This document shows positions 26,870 to 36,340 of a stretch of 43,339 nucleotides of DNA, piece by piece (positions within the stretch are counted from its first letter, which is position 1; every line of letters begins with the position of its first letter). The stretch is taken from positions 1 through 43,339 of the forward strand of contig MUYB01000051.1 of the NCBI GenBank assembly GCA_002015125.1, read 5' to 3'. A model generated the notes under the pieces. It searched no databases and was not told the DNA's origin. It worked only from the letters and a program-made list of their open reading frames with translations. Made by a program: the position numbers and the translations under genes. The stretch comes from [Haemophilus] felis (GTDB lineage Bacteria; Pseudomonadota; Gammaproteobacteria; Enterobacterales; Pasteurellaceae).

Positions 26870-27817
26870 ATGTCAGAAGAGATTCGTTTAACCTCAAGAG
26901 TTGGGTATCAACCTCATTTTTCTTGGTCTTATTTATTACCAAAATATTGGGGAATTTGGTTTGGTGTATTTCTATTGTTGATCTTGGGATTACTGCCTTT
27001 CCGTTGGCGCGATAGACTTGCTGCTAAAATTGCTAAATTAATTAGCAAAAAAGCCAAAAAGCAATATCACCGTGCGAATATTAATTTGCAATATTGTTTT
27101 CCAGATTGGGATGAAGCAAAACGTCATCAGATTATTGAGGATATGTTTGTTACCGTCGCTCAAGTGATGCTTGGCGTGGGAGAAATTGTGTTGCGTTCAA
27201 AAAAACACTTGCAGCAACGTACCGAATTTATTGGATTGCATCATTTACAACAAGCAAGAGCAGAAGGCAAAAATGTCTTACTTTTAGTCCCTCATGGCTG
27301 GGCAATTGATGCCTCGGGTATTATGTTGCAAATGCAAGGTTTCCCTATTACTTATATGTTTAACCCCCATAAAAATCCTTTGGTGGATTGGCTTTGGACT
27401 GTTGTGAGGTTGCGTTTTGGTGGGGATCTGCACGCAAGGCAAAATGGGATTAAGCCTTTTTTACAAGATATTAAACGTGGTAATGTTGGTTATTATTTGC
27501 CCGATGAAGATTATGGTGCGGAATTGAGTGTGTTTGTGGATTTTTTTGCCACTTATAAAGCAACTTTACCGGGGATTAATAAAATCGCTAAACTTTCAAA
27601 AGCGGTAGTTTTACCGATGTTCCCTTGTTATGACGCTAAACAGGGCAAATATCAGGTAGAAATTATGCCTGCGATGGAACTCACCGATGATCCTGAGCAA
27701 TCAGCAAGGGCGATGAACGAAGTGATAGAATATTTTGTTACACCAAAACCAGAACAATATGTTTGGATTTTACGCTTATTAAAAACTCGCAAAGATGAAC
27801 AAGATATTTATCGTTAA
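26870..27817 (+). CDS. lpxM: Lipid A biosynthesis late acyltransferase LpxM
   Basis: The inner-membrane acyltransferase that adds the last secondary acyl chain to Kdo2-lipid A. It has 315 aa. One N-terminal membrane anchor (about residues 25-43) is followed by the catalytic HX4D motif HGWAID (H142, D147), and later by YYLPDEDYGAELSVFVDFFATYKAT, typical of LpxM rather than LpxL. The order yfcA-lpxM matches Haemophilus, where the gene is known as msbB. A 15-bp palindrome spans its stop codon. Confidence 0.94.
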   Translation: MSEEIRLTSRVGYQPHFSWSYLLPKYWGIWFGVFLLLILGLLPFRWRDRLAAKIAKLISKKAKKQYHRANINLQYCFPDWDEAKRHQIIEDMFVTVAQVMLGVGEIVLRSKKHLQQRTEFIGLHHLQQARAEGKNVLLLVPHGWAIDASGIMLQMQGFPITYMFNPHKNPLVDWLWTVVRLRFGGDLHARQNGIKPFLQDIKRGNVGYYLPDEDYGAELSVFVDFFATYKATLPGINKIAKLSKAVVLPMFPCYDAKQGKYQVEIMPAMELTDDPEQSARAMNEVIEYFVTPKPEQYVWILRLLKTRKDEQDIYR

Positions 27818-27823
27818 ACGATA
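27809..27823. repeat. Palindrome across the lpxM stop
   Basis: TATCGTTAAACGATA has 7-bp arms around a central A and overlaps a TATAAT at 27822-27827, a possible apt -10. It has no T tract, so it is not a typical terminator. Function unknown. Confidence 0.35.
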
Positions 27824-27896
27824 TAATCTGTGATAAGATTTTTGCCGTTTTTTGTGGCGTGATTCACGCATTTTCATTAACTTTTTAGGCAACAAA

Positions 27897-28439
27897 ATGA
27901 ACGATAAACTTGCTTTAATTCAATCTTCTATTAAATCTATTCCTAATTATCCAAAAGAAGGCATTATTTTCCGCGACATTACTAGTTTGTTGGAAGTGCC
28001 TGCGGCATTTAAAGCTAGTATTGATTTGATTGTGGAGCATTACCGCAATAAAGGCATTACTAAAGTATTAGGCACTGAATCTCGCGGATTTATTTTCGGT
28101 GCACCAGTGGCGTTAGCGTTAAATGTCCCTTTTGTATTAGTTAGAAAACCAGGTAAATTACCTCGAGAAACCCTTTCTCAATCTTACCAATTAGAATATG
28201 GCCAGGATACTTTGGAAATCCATACTGATGCCATTGAAGCGCAAGATAATGTATTAGTGATTGATGACTTATTAGCTACTGGCGGTACTGTAGAAGCCAC
28301 CGCTAAGTTAGTAGCTCGTTTAAATGGTCAAGTCAAACACGCTACTTTTGTGATTAATTTACCTGATCTTGGTGGTGAAAAACGCTTAAATGATCAAGGT
28401 ATTGAAACCTATTGTTTAGTGAATTTTGCTGGTCATTAA
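27897..28439 (+). CDS. apt: Adenine phosphoribosyltransferase
   Basis: The purine salvage enzyme that makes AMP from adenine and PRPP. It has 180 aa from the ATG at 27897; the longer frame from 27852 adds 15 residues without family support. The N-terminal segment [38 protein letters not shown] and the PRPP-binding motif [16 protein letters not shown] are all intact. Shine-Dalgarno match is weak. It lies 23 bp upstream of dnaX in the same orientation, the apt-dnaX pair conserved in gamma-proteobacteria. Confidence 0.97.
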   Translation: MNDKLALIQSSIKSIPNYPKEGIIFRDITSLLEVPAAFKASIDLIVEHYRNKGITKVLGTESRGFIFGAPVALALNVPFVLVRKPGKLPRETLSQSYQLEYGQDTLEIHTDAIEAQDNVLVIDDLLATGGTVEATAKLVARLNGQVKHATFVINLPDLGGEKRLNDQGIETYCLVNFAGH

Positions 28440-28462
28440 TTTTTAATCAGAGATAAGTTCTA

Positions 28463-30709
28463 ATGAGTTACCAAGTCTTAGCAAGAAAATGGCGACCGAA
28501 AACCTTTAGTGAGGTTGTGGGTCAGCAACATATTTTGACTGCGATTGCTAACGGCTTGCGTGAAAACCGCCTACATCATGCCTATTTATTTTCAGGCACT
28601 CGTGGTGTAGGGAAAACCTCTATTGCACGCTTATTTGCAAAAGGATTGAATTGTATTAATGGCGTTACCGCAGAGCCCTGTGGCCATTGTGAGCACTGCC
28701 GCGCCATTGAGCAGGGCAATTTTATTGATTTAATTGAAATTGATGCTGCATCTCGTACGAAAGTTGAAGATACTCGAGAATTATTAGATAACGTTCAATA
28801 CAAACCTGTTCAGGGACGCTATAAAGTGTACTTGATTGATGAAGTGCATATGCTTTCTCGCCATTCTTTCAATGCGTTGTTGAAAACTTTGGAAGAGCCA
28901 CCTGAATATGTGAAGTTTCTATTAGCGACGACAGATCCTCAAAAGCTGCCTGTTACTATTTTATCTCGTTGTATGCAATTTCACTTAAAGGCGTTAGAGC
29001 CACAACAAATTGCACAGCACCTTGCTTTTATTTTGCAACAAGAAAAGATCCCTTTTGAAACTTTGGCATTGGATAAGCTCGCTAAAGCTGCGCAAGGGAG
29101 TATTCGTGATAGTTTGAGTTTAACGGACCAAGCTATTGCGCTAAGTAATGCTAATCTTACCTTATCTAGCGTAAATCAAATGCTTGGTTTACTCGATGAC
29201 AATCAAGCCATTGATATACTTTATGCTTTGCAAGAAGGAAATGGTGAGAAGCTTATGCAATATTTAGATTCTGTGGCTGCACGAGGCGCAGATTGGGACG
29301 AATTGTTGCGTGAAATTGCTGAGCAGTTACATCAGATCGCAATGTATCAATGGCTATCAAATGCATCCGTTTCTGAAAATAAGCATATTCAGTTTTTATC
29401 CAAACATTTTGCTCCCGATGAAGTTCAATTTTTTTATCAGGTGATTTTATCTGGACGTAAAGAATTAGCTTTTGCACCTAATCGTCGTATGGGCGTAGAG
29501 ATGACTTTGTTACGAGCTTTAGCTTTTTCTCCCAAGATTGTGAACTATGCGCCTACAGCAATTGTTCAATCTATGCCACAGCCTCAAAATGCTCCGCCTG
29601 AGGTTAACAAGAAGGGTGATGAAGCAAAGCCGCAGACCTCTATTTCTAATAAAAATCAATTAAATCCGCAAACAGCAGTGAACGAATTAACTGAGCAGGT
29701 TTCTCGTTCAGAGCCAATGGATGTTAACAATGATGAACGCAATCAGGTTAGTTCAGGTACTCAAACATCTATTCATTCAAATGCTTTAGATGCGATAACC
29801 CAACTTAATGTGTTGGATCAGAAAAGAGCTAACTTGCAAAAAAAAAAGCCTGATCTGACATCATCATCTGCTAATTCTAATCCTTCCTCTAGGCTAGCAT
29901 CTGCTAGCGCCGAACAAGGCAAGCAACCGCAACATAAGGTCGATACCTTGCCTGTTGTTGATGTGCCAACTTCATCAAATCAAACAATGATGCTAACTGC
30001 AGCGCCGCTAGAAACAGAGTTGGAGGAAACTTACAGGGAAAGTGATTTTGTTGAAATGGACGCTATGCTTATGGATTCTATGTTGATAGATTCTATGTCG
30101 ATGACTGGTGGGTTAGGTGAAAATATTGATCCATATATTTCTTCCTTGGCAGAACAGGATCAGGAAGATCAAGAATTAGCACAAAAACGCTTGGCGGAAA
30201 CTTATCGTTGGCAATGGACCAACCCAGAACTTGCTAAGATGCCAGAAAAACCAACCCCTTCAAGTCTGAAAGCGACTCTACAAAAAGGGATGAGCAAAGA
30301 TTTGCAAGTTAAAATTATTGATTTAGCTCGCCAACAAGATAAATGGGTAGATATTGTAGAATCTCTAGATATTGCAGGAATGACAAAGGAATTGGCATTA
30401 AATTGTTGTCTTGTGGCGCAAAATGAAAGTGAAATTCAACTAGTGATAAGTCGAGCACAACAGCATCTTAATAATAAAGCGCGCTTACAGAGACTTGAGC
30501 AGGCATTACAAGCATTTTTTAACCAAGGACTAATTTTAACTTTGGCTGAAAATGATGAAATAGGTCTAACACCAAACCAATGGTATGAACAAATTTATCA
30601 ACAATTAAAGGAGCAAGCTAAAACGGACTTACAGCAGGATAAAGGATTACAGCGCTTACTCCATATTTTCCGTGCTGAACTAGATTTAGAGAATGTTGCA
30701 CCTCTTTAA
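28463..30709 (+). CDS. dnaX: DNA polymerase III subunits tau and gamma
   Basis: The clamp-loader ATPase of the replicative polymerase. Full-length tau is 748 aa. Visible are Walker A GTRGVGKTSIAR (about residues 45-56), the zinc module with Cys residues in CINGVTAEPCGHCEHC, Walker B LIDEVHML, and the SRC motif in LSRCMQF. A low-complexity linker (about 370-590) separates this AAA+ part from the C-terminal polymerase-binding part. Inside the linker an A10 run (29838-29847) allows a -1 shift that meets TGA at once (29851-29853). This would yield a gamma form of about 463 aa, like the E. coli gamma/tau pair. The linker also has a curious Met-rich stretch (MDAMLMDSMLIDSMSM). Confidence 0.96.
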   Translation: MSYQVLARKWRPKTFSEVVGQQHILTAIANGLRENRLHHAYLFSGTRGVGKTSIARLFAKGLNCINGVTAEPCGHCEHCRAIEQGNFIDLIEIDAASRTKVEDTRELLDNVQYKPVQGRYKVYLIDEVHMLSRHSFNALLKTLEEPPEYVKFLLATTDPQKLPVTILSRCMQFHLKALEPQQIAQHLAFILQQEKIPFETLALDKLAKAAQGSIRDSLSLTDQAIALSNANLTLSSVNQMLGLLDDNQAIDILYALQEGNGEKLMQYLDSVAARGADWDELLREIAEQLHQIAMYQWLSNASVSENKHIQFLSKHFAPDEVQFFYQVILSGRKELAFAPNRRMGVEMTLLRALAFSPKIVNYAPTAIVQSMPQPQNAPPEVNKKGDEAKPQTSISNKNQLNPQTAVNELTEQVSRSEPMDVNNDERNQVSSGTQTSIHSNALDAITQLNVLDQKRANLQKKKPDLTSSSANSNPSSRLASASAEQGKQPQHKVDTLPVVDVPTSSNQTMMLTAAPLETELEETYRESDFVEMDAMLMDSMLIDSMSMTGGLGENIDPYISSLAEQDQEDQELAQKRLAETYRWQWTNPELAKMPEKPTPSSLKATLQKGMSKDLQVKIIDLARQQDKWVDIVESLDIAGMTKELALNCCLVAQNESEIQLVISRAQQHLNNKARLQRLEQALQAFFNQGLILTLAENDEIGLTPNQWYEQIYQQLKEQAKTDLQQDKGLQRLLHIFRAELDLENVAPL
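29838..29853 (+). promoter_or_regulatory. Programmed slippage site in dnaX (gamma/tau)
   Basis: Ten A are followed by G (zero frame CAA AAA AAA AAG CCT). In the -1 frame the next codons are GCC TGA. A-rich slippery runs produce gamma in E. coli (ribosomal -1 shift) and Thermus (transcript slippage on A9). Position and immediate stop are seen here; use is inferred. Confidence 0.7.
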
Positions 30710-30717
30710 TTAGAAAA

Positions 30718-30750
30718 TTAGGGGAAATTGTGTATTTTCCCCTTTCCTTT
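30718..30750. terminator. Bidirectional terminator between dnaX and cydC
   Basis: The stem AGGGGAAA pairs with TTTCCCCT (30720-30727 and 30736-30743) and is followed by a T-rich stretch, between two convergent genes. Confidence 0.75.
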
Positions 30751-30758
30751 CTTAACAT

Positions 30759-32495
30759 TTAGAATCTTTCATTCAATCTATAGAAATAACCATTTGGTTT
30801 AGAAATAAGTTCATTGTAACTTCCCTGTTCAATTAGTTTCCCTTCGTCGATAATGAATAGCTGATCAAATTTTTCAATAAAGGTTAAGCGATGAGTAACC
30901 ATTATTAAGGTTTTGTTCTCACAATGACGTAAAATTAATTGCAGAATTTGACGTTCGGTTTCTCTATCTAATCCCTCGGTCGGTTCATCTAGCAAGATGA
31001 TTGGTGCTTGATTGAGTAATACTCGGGCTAATCCTAAACGACGTTGTTCTCCACCAGAGAGAGGTCGCCCACCTGCACCTAACCATAAATCTAATTTTTC
31101 TGGCTGCTCGATAAGTTGGTTAAGCCCTACTTTTTCTAGGATATCTAACATTGTGGCATCGCTAATTAGTTTTTCACTTGCCAGCTGTAAGTTGTTACGC
31201 AATGTATCGCTAAAAATATGCACTCGCTGAGTGAGGAAACAAATTTGCTGACGTAATGCAGATTCTGAATACGCATTAATTGGCAGGCCTGCAAGATGCA
31301 ATTCACCTTGTTGAGCATCGTAATTACGCACGAGAAGTTGAAGTAGGGTTGACTTTCCACTACCTGTTTTACCTAAAATAGCTACTTTCTGCATGGCATT
31401 AATATTCAAACTGAGCTTGTTTAAGGCGATATATTCCTGCTCTGGATAGCTAAAACAAAGATTTTTTGCTTCGATAAGCGCTTTAGTTTTATCCATATTA
31501 GAAAAATCTAATTCGCCATTAAAGGCAACTAAAGGTGCTTGCTGTGTAATTTCATTAATACGTTGAGCAGAGGCAACGATTTGGCCAATATGTAAAAAAG
31601 CAGCACCAATAGGCATTAAAATTTCAAAGGAAGATAGTGCAGAAAAGGTGAATAGCGCGATATAAGCTGCCTTGTAAACTCCAGTGCCTAAATCTGCTTG
31701 TGTGGAGAACCAAAGGGTGAAAGAAATAAGTAAACCACTACAAAGCAATAAAATAGCCCCAGAAAGTCCGCTTAGATTAGCTTCACGCTGTTGGTAACGC
31801 TGCCATTCTTGCTCGGTTTTATTCATTCGTTCTTTAACTTGCTGCTCCCCATTAAATAACAGTAATTCCGCTTGGGATTGAATAAATTCTACAAATTGGG
31901 TGCGATATTGTGATCTTGATAGCGTTAATTTTTCGCCAAAAGCTTTTCCCAAATTATAGAATAATGTGGGAATAACCAATAATAGGCTGAGTAAGCAGAA
32001 TCCAATAAAATAGGCTAGCCAAGTATCTATGAAGCTTAATCCTAAGGTTATGAATCCAATAACCACAATGGCGCTAACAAAAGGCGCGGTTAAGCGTAGG
32101 TACAAGCTATCCAATGTGTCCACATCTGCCACTAAGCGGTTTAATAAATCACTATTGCGATAGCGATTTAGCGTACTTGGACTTAAAGGAATAATGCGAC
32201 GAAAAACTTCCACTCGTAATTTTGCCAATACACGGAAGGTGGCATCATGAGTTACTACTTTTTCAAAATAACGGGCTACAGTGCGGCCAATAGCTAATCC
32301 TCGAACGCCTGCAGAAGGATAGAAAAAATTAAATAGCGCACCTACGCCAGCAATGGCTGTTGCCGCTAAGAACCAACCTGAAAGCGTTAATAGTCCAACA
32401 CTTGCGGCTAAACCAGTGATCATTAGAATCAAGCCCAAGAATAGTGGTAATTTTGCGTGTTTAAATAAACGTAAAAAAGGCAACAAAGAGCGCAT
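30759..32495 (-). CDS. cydC: Cytochrome bd biogenesis / thiol exporter, ABC subunit CydC
   Basis: One half of the CydDC heterodimeric ABC transporter, which exports cysteine and glutathione to the periplasm and is needed for cytochrome bd assembly. It has 578 aa: about six membrane segments in the N-terminal 310 residues (typical CydC opening, LLTLSGWFLAATAIAGVG...FFYPSAGVRGLAIGRTVARYFEKVVTHDATFRVL), then the ATPase with Walker A GKTGSGKST, signature LSGGEQRRLGLARVLL and Walker B IILLDEPTEGLD. ATG at 32495 shares a base with the cydD stop, so the two genes are coupled. Confidence 0.97.
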   Translation of the reverse strand: MRSLLPFLRLFKHAKLPLFLGLILMITGLAASVGLLTLSGWFLAATAIAGVGALFNFFYPSAGVRGLAIGRTVARYFEKVVTHDATFRVLAKLRVEVFRRIIPLSPSTLNRYRNSDLLNRLVADVDTLDSLYLRLTAPFVSAIVVIGFITLGLSFIDTWLAYFIGFCLLSLLLVIPTLFYNLGKAFGEKLTLSRSQYRTQFVEFIQSQAELLLFNGEQQVKERMNKTEQEWQRYQQREANLSGLSGAILLLCSGLLISFTLWFSTQADLGTGVYKAAYIALFTFSALSSFEILMPIGAAFLHIGQIVASAQRINEITQQAPLVAFNGELDFSNMDKTKALIEAKNLCFSYPEQEYIALNKLSLNINAMQKVAILGKTGSGKSTLLQLLVRNYDAQQGELHLAGLPINAYSESALRQQICFLTQRVHIFSDTLRNNLQLASEKLISDATMLDILEKVGLNQLIEQPEKLDLWLGAGGRPLSGGEQRRLGLARVLLNQAPIILLDEPTEGLDRETERQILQLILRHCENKTLIMVTHRLTFIEKFDQLFIIDEGKLIEQGSYNELISKPNGYFYRLNERF

Positions 32496-34261
32496 TAATT
32501 AATCTCCTGTTTTCGTTGAGCTAATAGATCTGCAAAAAATCCCTGTGTTTTCAATTGATCAAAATGTCCTTGTTGTACAATTTCGCCTCGTTGCATCACT
32601 AAAATATGATCGCATTGTTTTAAGTCTTCAATTCGATGGGTAATCATTAATGTGGTTTGCTGTTTACTCATAGCCTGTAAGGTTTGTAAAACCAGATTCT
32701 CTGACTGCGCATCAAGACTTGCCGTAGGTTCATCAAGTAACAATAATTGACTTTGACGCAATAGCGCGCGTGCAATTGCAATACGTTGAGCCTGTCCCAC
32801 AGAGAGTCCAATTCCCCCTTCTTTTATTTGGTGATCTAAACCTAATTTATCGGTAAATTCTTTTGCTTGAGCTAGCCTTAGCGCCTGCTCAATTTGAGTA
32901 TGATTTGCTTCGACTTCACCCAATAACAAATTTTCTTTGATTGTTCCTTGTAGCAATAATGGATTTTGTCCTACCCAAGCAATTTGTTTTCGCCATTGAT
33001 TCAATGAGAGATCTTTTAACTCTATGCCGTTAATTTGCAAACTACCTTGATAATTTAAAAAGCCAAGCAATACATTAATTAGGCTGGTTTTACCAGCGCC
33101 ACTTTGTCCTACTAAAGCTGTATGGCTTAAGGCTGGTAAATGAAAGTTAAGTGGTTTTGTGAGAGCCTGACCTTGTGGGGAAAGCACGACTAAATTTTTT
33201 GCTAGGATTTCAATTTGTGTAAAGTTGCTGTGGCTATTTGGACTCGCGGCGTTAGATGCAATACAGTGCTCAGTTTCAAGGAAATCCACTATGGCTTCTG
33301 CAGCACCAATTCCAGCTGCGCGATCATGATAGTAGGTACCAAGATCTCGTAATGGTTGATAAAACTCTGGTGCAAGAATTAAACAGAAAAAGCCGACAAA
33401 TAAGGTTAATGAGGTATTGTAAGTACCAAAATTCAGCTCGCCTAAATAACTAAAGCCAAAATAAACTGCCATTAAAGCAATAGAAATTGAGGTAAAAAAT
33501 TCTAATACGGAGGAAGATAGGAAGGCGCTTTTCAATACATCCATTGTACTTTCACGAAAATCTTCCGTGCTTTGTTCAATATGTTCAGTTTGTTGTTTTG
33601 TTCGATTAAATAAGCGAAGGGTTTCTAAACCTTGTAAACGATCCAAAAATTGGCCACTTAATTTGGCCAAAATAGCCATATTTTTTTGGTTATTTTCTGC
33701 CGCTAACATTCCCACTAAAATCATAAAAATAGGCACGAGAGGCGCAGTTATCATTAAAATTAAACCAGCAGCCCAGTTAAGAGGGAAAATTGCAATGAGG
33801 ATAACCATTGGCACAATTGCAGATAAAACCTGTTGAGGTAAATAGCGTGCATAGTAGTTGTGTAAGTTTTCCACCTGTTCCAACATAATTGTTGCCCAGC
33901 TTCCTGCTGGTTTTTGGTTAATGGTTGCTGGCCCTACTTGATGAATTTTATCTAGTATTTTTTGGCGAATATGGTTACGTAGAATTTGACCACATTTAAA
34001 CCCAATTTTTTCTCTTAACCATAATAAAAGGGCACGTAAAGCAAAGCCGCTACTTAGGGCGATAAAATAGAAAAGTAAGTTTTCTCGAGGTGTATCTAAA
34101 ATAATCAAATGCTGTAATAAGGTTGCTAAGAAATAGGTGTTAGCGACCAAGATAACGGAAGATATTGAGGCTAAAGCTATATTTAGATAGAGCAATTTTT
34201 GAATGGGTTGGCGTTGGGTCCAAAGCCACTTTTGTAGGTATCGCTGACGTGTTTTTTCCAT
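32495..34261 (-). CDS. cydD: Cytochrome bd biogenesis / thiol exporter, ABC subunit CydD
   Basis: Partner of CydC. It has 588 aa with the usual fusion of a membrane domain and an ATPase. The conserved cytoplasmic segment KPAGSWATIMLEQVENLHNYYARYLPQQ identifies CydD. The ATPase has Walker A GQSGAGKTS, signature LSVGQAQRIAIARALL (V in place of the usual G in LSGGQ) and Walker B LLLLDEPTASLD. It lies downstream of trxB with the trxB terminator between, the same trxB-cydD-cydC order as in E. coli. Confidence 0.97.
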   Translation of the reverse strand: MEKTRQRYLQKWLWTQRQPIQKLLYLNIALASISSVILVANTYFLATLLQHLIILDTPRENLLFYFIALSSGFALRALLLWLREKIGFKCGQILRNHIRQKILDKIHQVGPATINQKPAGSWATIMLEQVENLHNYYARYLPQQVLSAIVPMVILIAIFPLNWAAGLILMITAPLVPIFMILVGMLAAENNQKNMAILAKLSGQFLDRLQGLETLRLFNRTKQQTEHIEQSTEDFRESTMDVLKSAFLSSSVLEFFTSISIALMAVYFGFSYLGELNFGTYNTSLTLFVGFFCLILAPEFYQPLRDLGTYYHDRAAGIGAAEAIVDFLETEHCIASNAASPNSHSNFTQIEILAKNLVVLSPQGQALTKPLNFHLPALSHTALVGQSGAGKTSLINVLLGFLNYQGSLQINGIELKDLSLNQWRKQIAWVGQNPLLLQGTIKENLLLGEVEANHTQIEQALRLAQAKEFTDKLGLDHQIKEGGIGLSVGQAQRIAIARALLRQSQLLLLDEPTASLDAQSENLVLQTLQAMSKQQTTLMITHRIEDLKQCDHILVMQRGEIVQQGHFDQLKTQGFFADLLAQRKQEIN

Positions 34262-34296
34262 ATTTCTGATGTGAGTTAAATTATGCTTCGATCAAA

Positions 34297-34321
34297 AAGG
34301 GGCGTGCTTTTATCGCCCCTT
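34297..34321 (-). terminator. trxB terminator
   Basis: The stem AAGGGGCG pairs with CGCCCCTT (34297-34304 and 34314-34321); on the reverse strand T5 follows. It separates trxB from cydD. Confidence 0.75.
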
Positions 34322-34342
34322 GTGTTACAAAAAATAGATAGT

Positions 34343-35399
<1,057 letters not shown>

Positions 35400-35410
35400 C
35401 GACAATATAA

Positions 35411-35430
35411 GGCAGATATGAGGATCTGCC
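35411..35430 (-). terminator. Possible cnoX terminator
   Basis: The hairpin GGCAGAT/ATCTGCC with a 6-nt loop lies 17 bp after the cnoX stop. The T tract (TTATATT) is imperfect. Confidence 0.45.
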
Positions 35431-35446
35431 CATTATTTTGTATGTA

Positions 35447-36295
35447 TTAATACAGTAAAGAATAGAGTAATCGACGGTATTTATTGGTGATCGGATCGTT
35501 ATTACCAATGGCGCTTAAAATGGATAAAAATTCTTGTTTAACTTCACCATTTTGGGCGCTGAGATCCTTTTTCAATATATCAAAAAGCAATTGCAAGGCT
35601 TCTTCATTACGATTGGCTTGATGCAATTGTAGCGCCAGTTTGAGAGCGATCTCTGCAGTTGGATTTTTAGCAAAATCTGCTTGCAGCTGCTGGATTTCTG
35701 GTGTGTCAGCGGCCTTAATGAGTAGCTCTATTTGCGCTTGTAAGCCTTGCCAACGGCTGTCGCGATCTTGCAATGGAATTTGATTAAGGATCTCTTGTGC
35801 TGGTTCAACTTTTTTCATTGCGATGTAGGTTTCGGCATAAAGCAGAGCAATATCGCTATTTTTTTTGTTTGATAATTCCCAAGCCTCTTTAAGGATAGGT
35901 AGTGCTTGATCATAATCTTCCGCTTCCAAGAAGTCTAAAGCTTGCATAAATTTAACTTCTTCTTCCTTCGGTAGAATCAGCGCAAGACGTTGTTTTAATG
36001 TTGCTTCATCGAGTACTCCAGGAAAGGCATCGAGCGCTTGCCCAGCTTTAAATAAATAAGTGGTTGGCACGCTTTGAATGCGAAATTGTGAGGCAATCAT
36101 TTGTTCTGTTTCACAGTTGATTTTCCCTAACACAAATTGTCCTTGATATTGTTCTGCATAGCTTGTGAGCAAAGCACAAAACTCCATGGATTCCGCATAT
36201 TGGGGAGCATAAAAGGTGATGACTAAGGGCGTTTGTTGTGAAAGTTGTAATACTTCGGTGAGATTTTGTTCGTTGATTTCAATAATTGATTGCAT
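35447..36295 (-). CDS. cnoX: Thioredoxin-like co-chaperone CnoX (YbbN)
   Basis: A thioredoxin-fold domain (about residues 1-112) fused to a TPR-like helical domain (about 115-282). It has 282 aa, close to E. coli YbbN. The active-site region reads APQYAESMEFC: it has no CXXC, so classical disulfide reduction is not expected, in line with the holdase/co-chaperone role known for CnoX. The segment KINCETEQMIASQFRIQSVPTTYLFKAGQ includes the conserved cis-Pro. It lies just upstream of trxB on the same strand, with separate signals between them. Confidence 0.9.
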   Translation of the reverse strand: MQSIIEINEQNLTEVLQLSQQTPLVITFYAPQYAESMEFCALLTSYAEQYQGQFVLGKINCETEQMIASQFRIQSVPTTYLFKAGQALDAFPGVLDEATLKQRLALILPKEEEVKFMQALDFLEAEDYDQALPILKEAWELSNKKNSDIALLYAETYIAMKKVEPAQEILNQIPLQDRDSRWQGLQAQIELLIKAADTPEIQQLQADFAKNPTAEIALKLALQLHQANRNEEALQLLFDILKKDLSAQNGEVKQEFLSILSAIGNNDPITNKYRRLLYSLLY

Positions 36296-36340
36296 ACGCG
36301 GTTTCCGATAATAAAAAACTAATGGAATAAAGTTAATGGT

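Noticed and set aside
29893..29908. GCTAGC-ATCT-GCTAGC hairpin as the frameshift stimulator in dnaX
   Set aside because: It lies about 45 nt past the slippery run; stimulators normally sit within about 10 nt.
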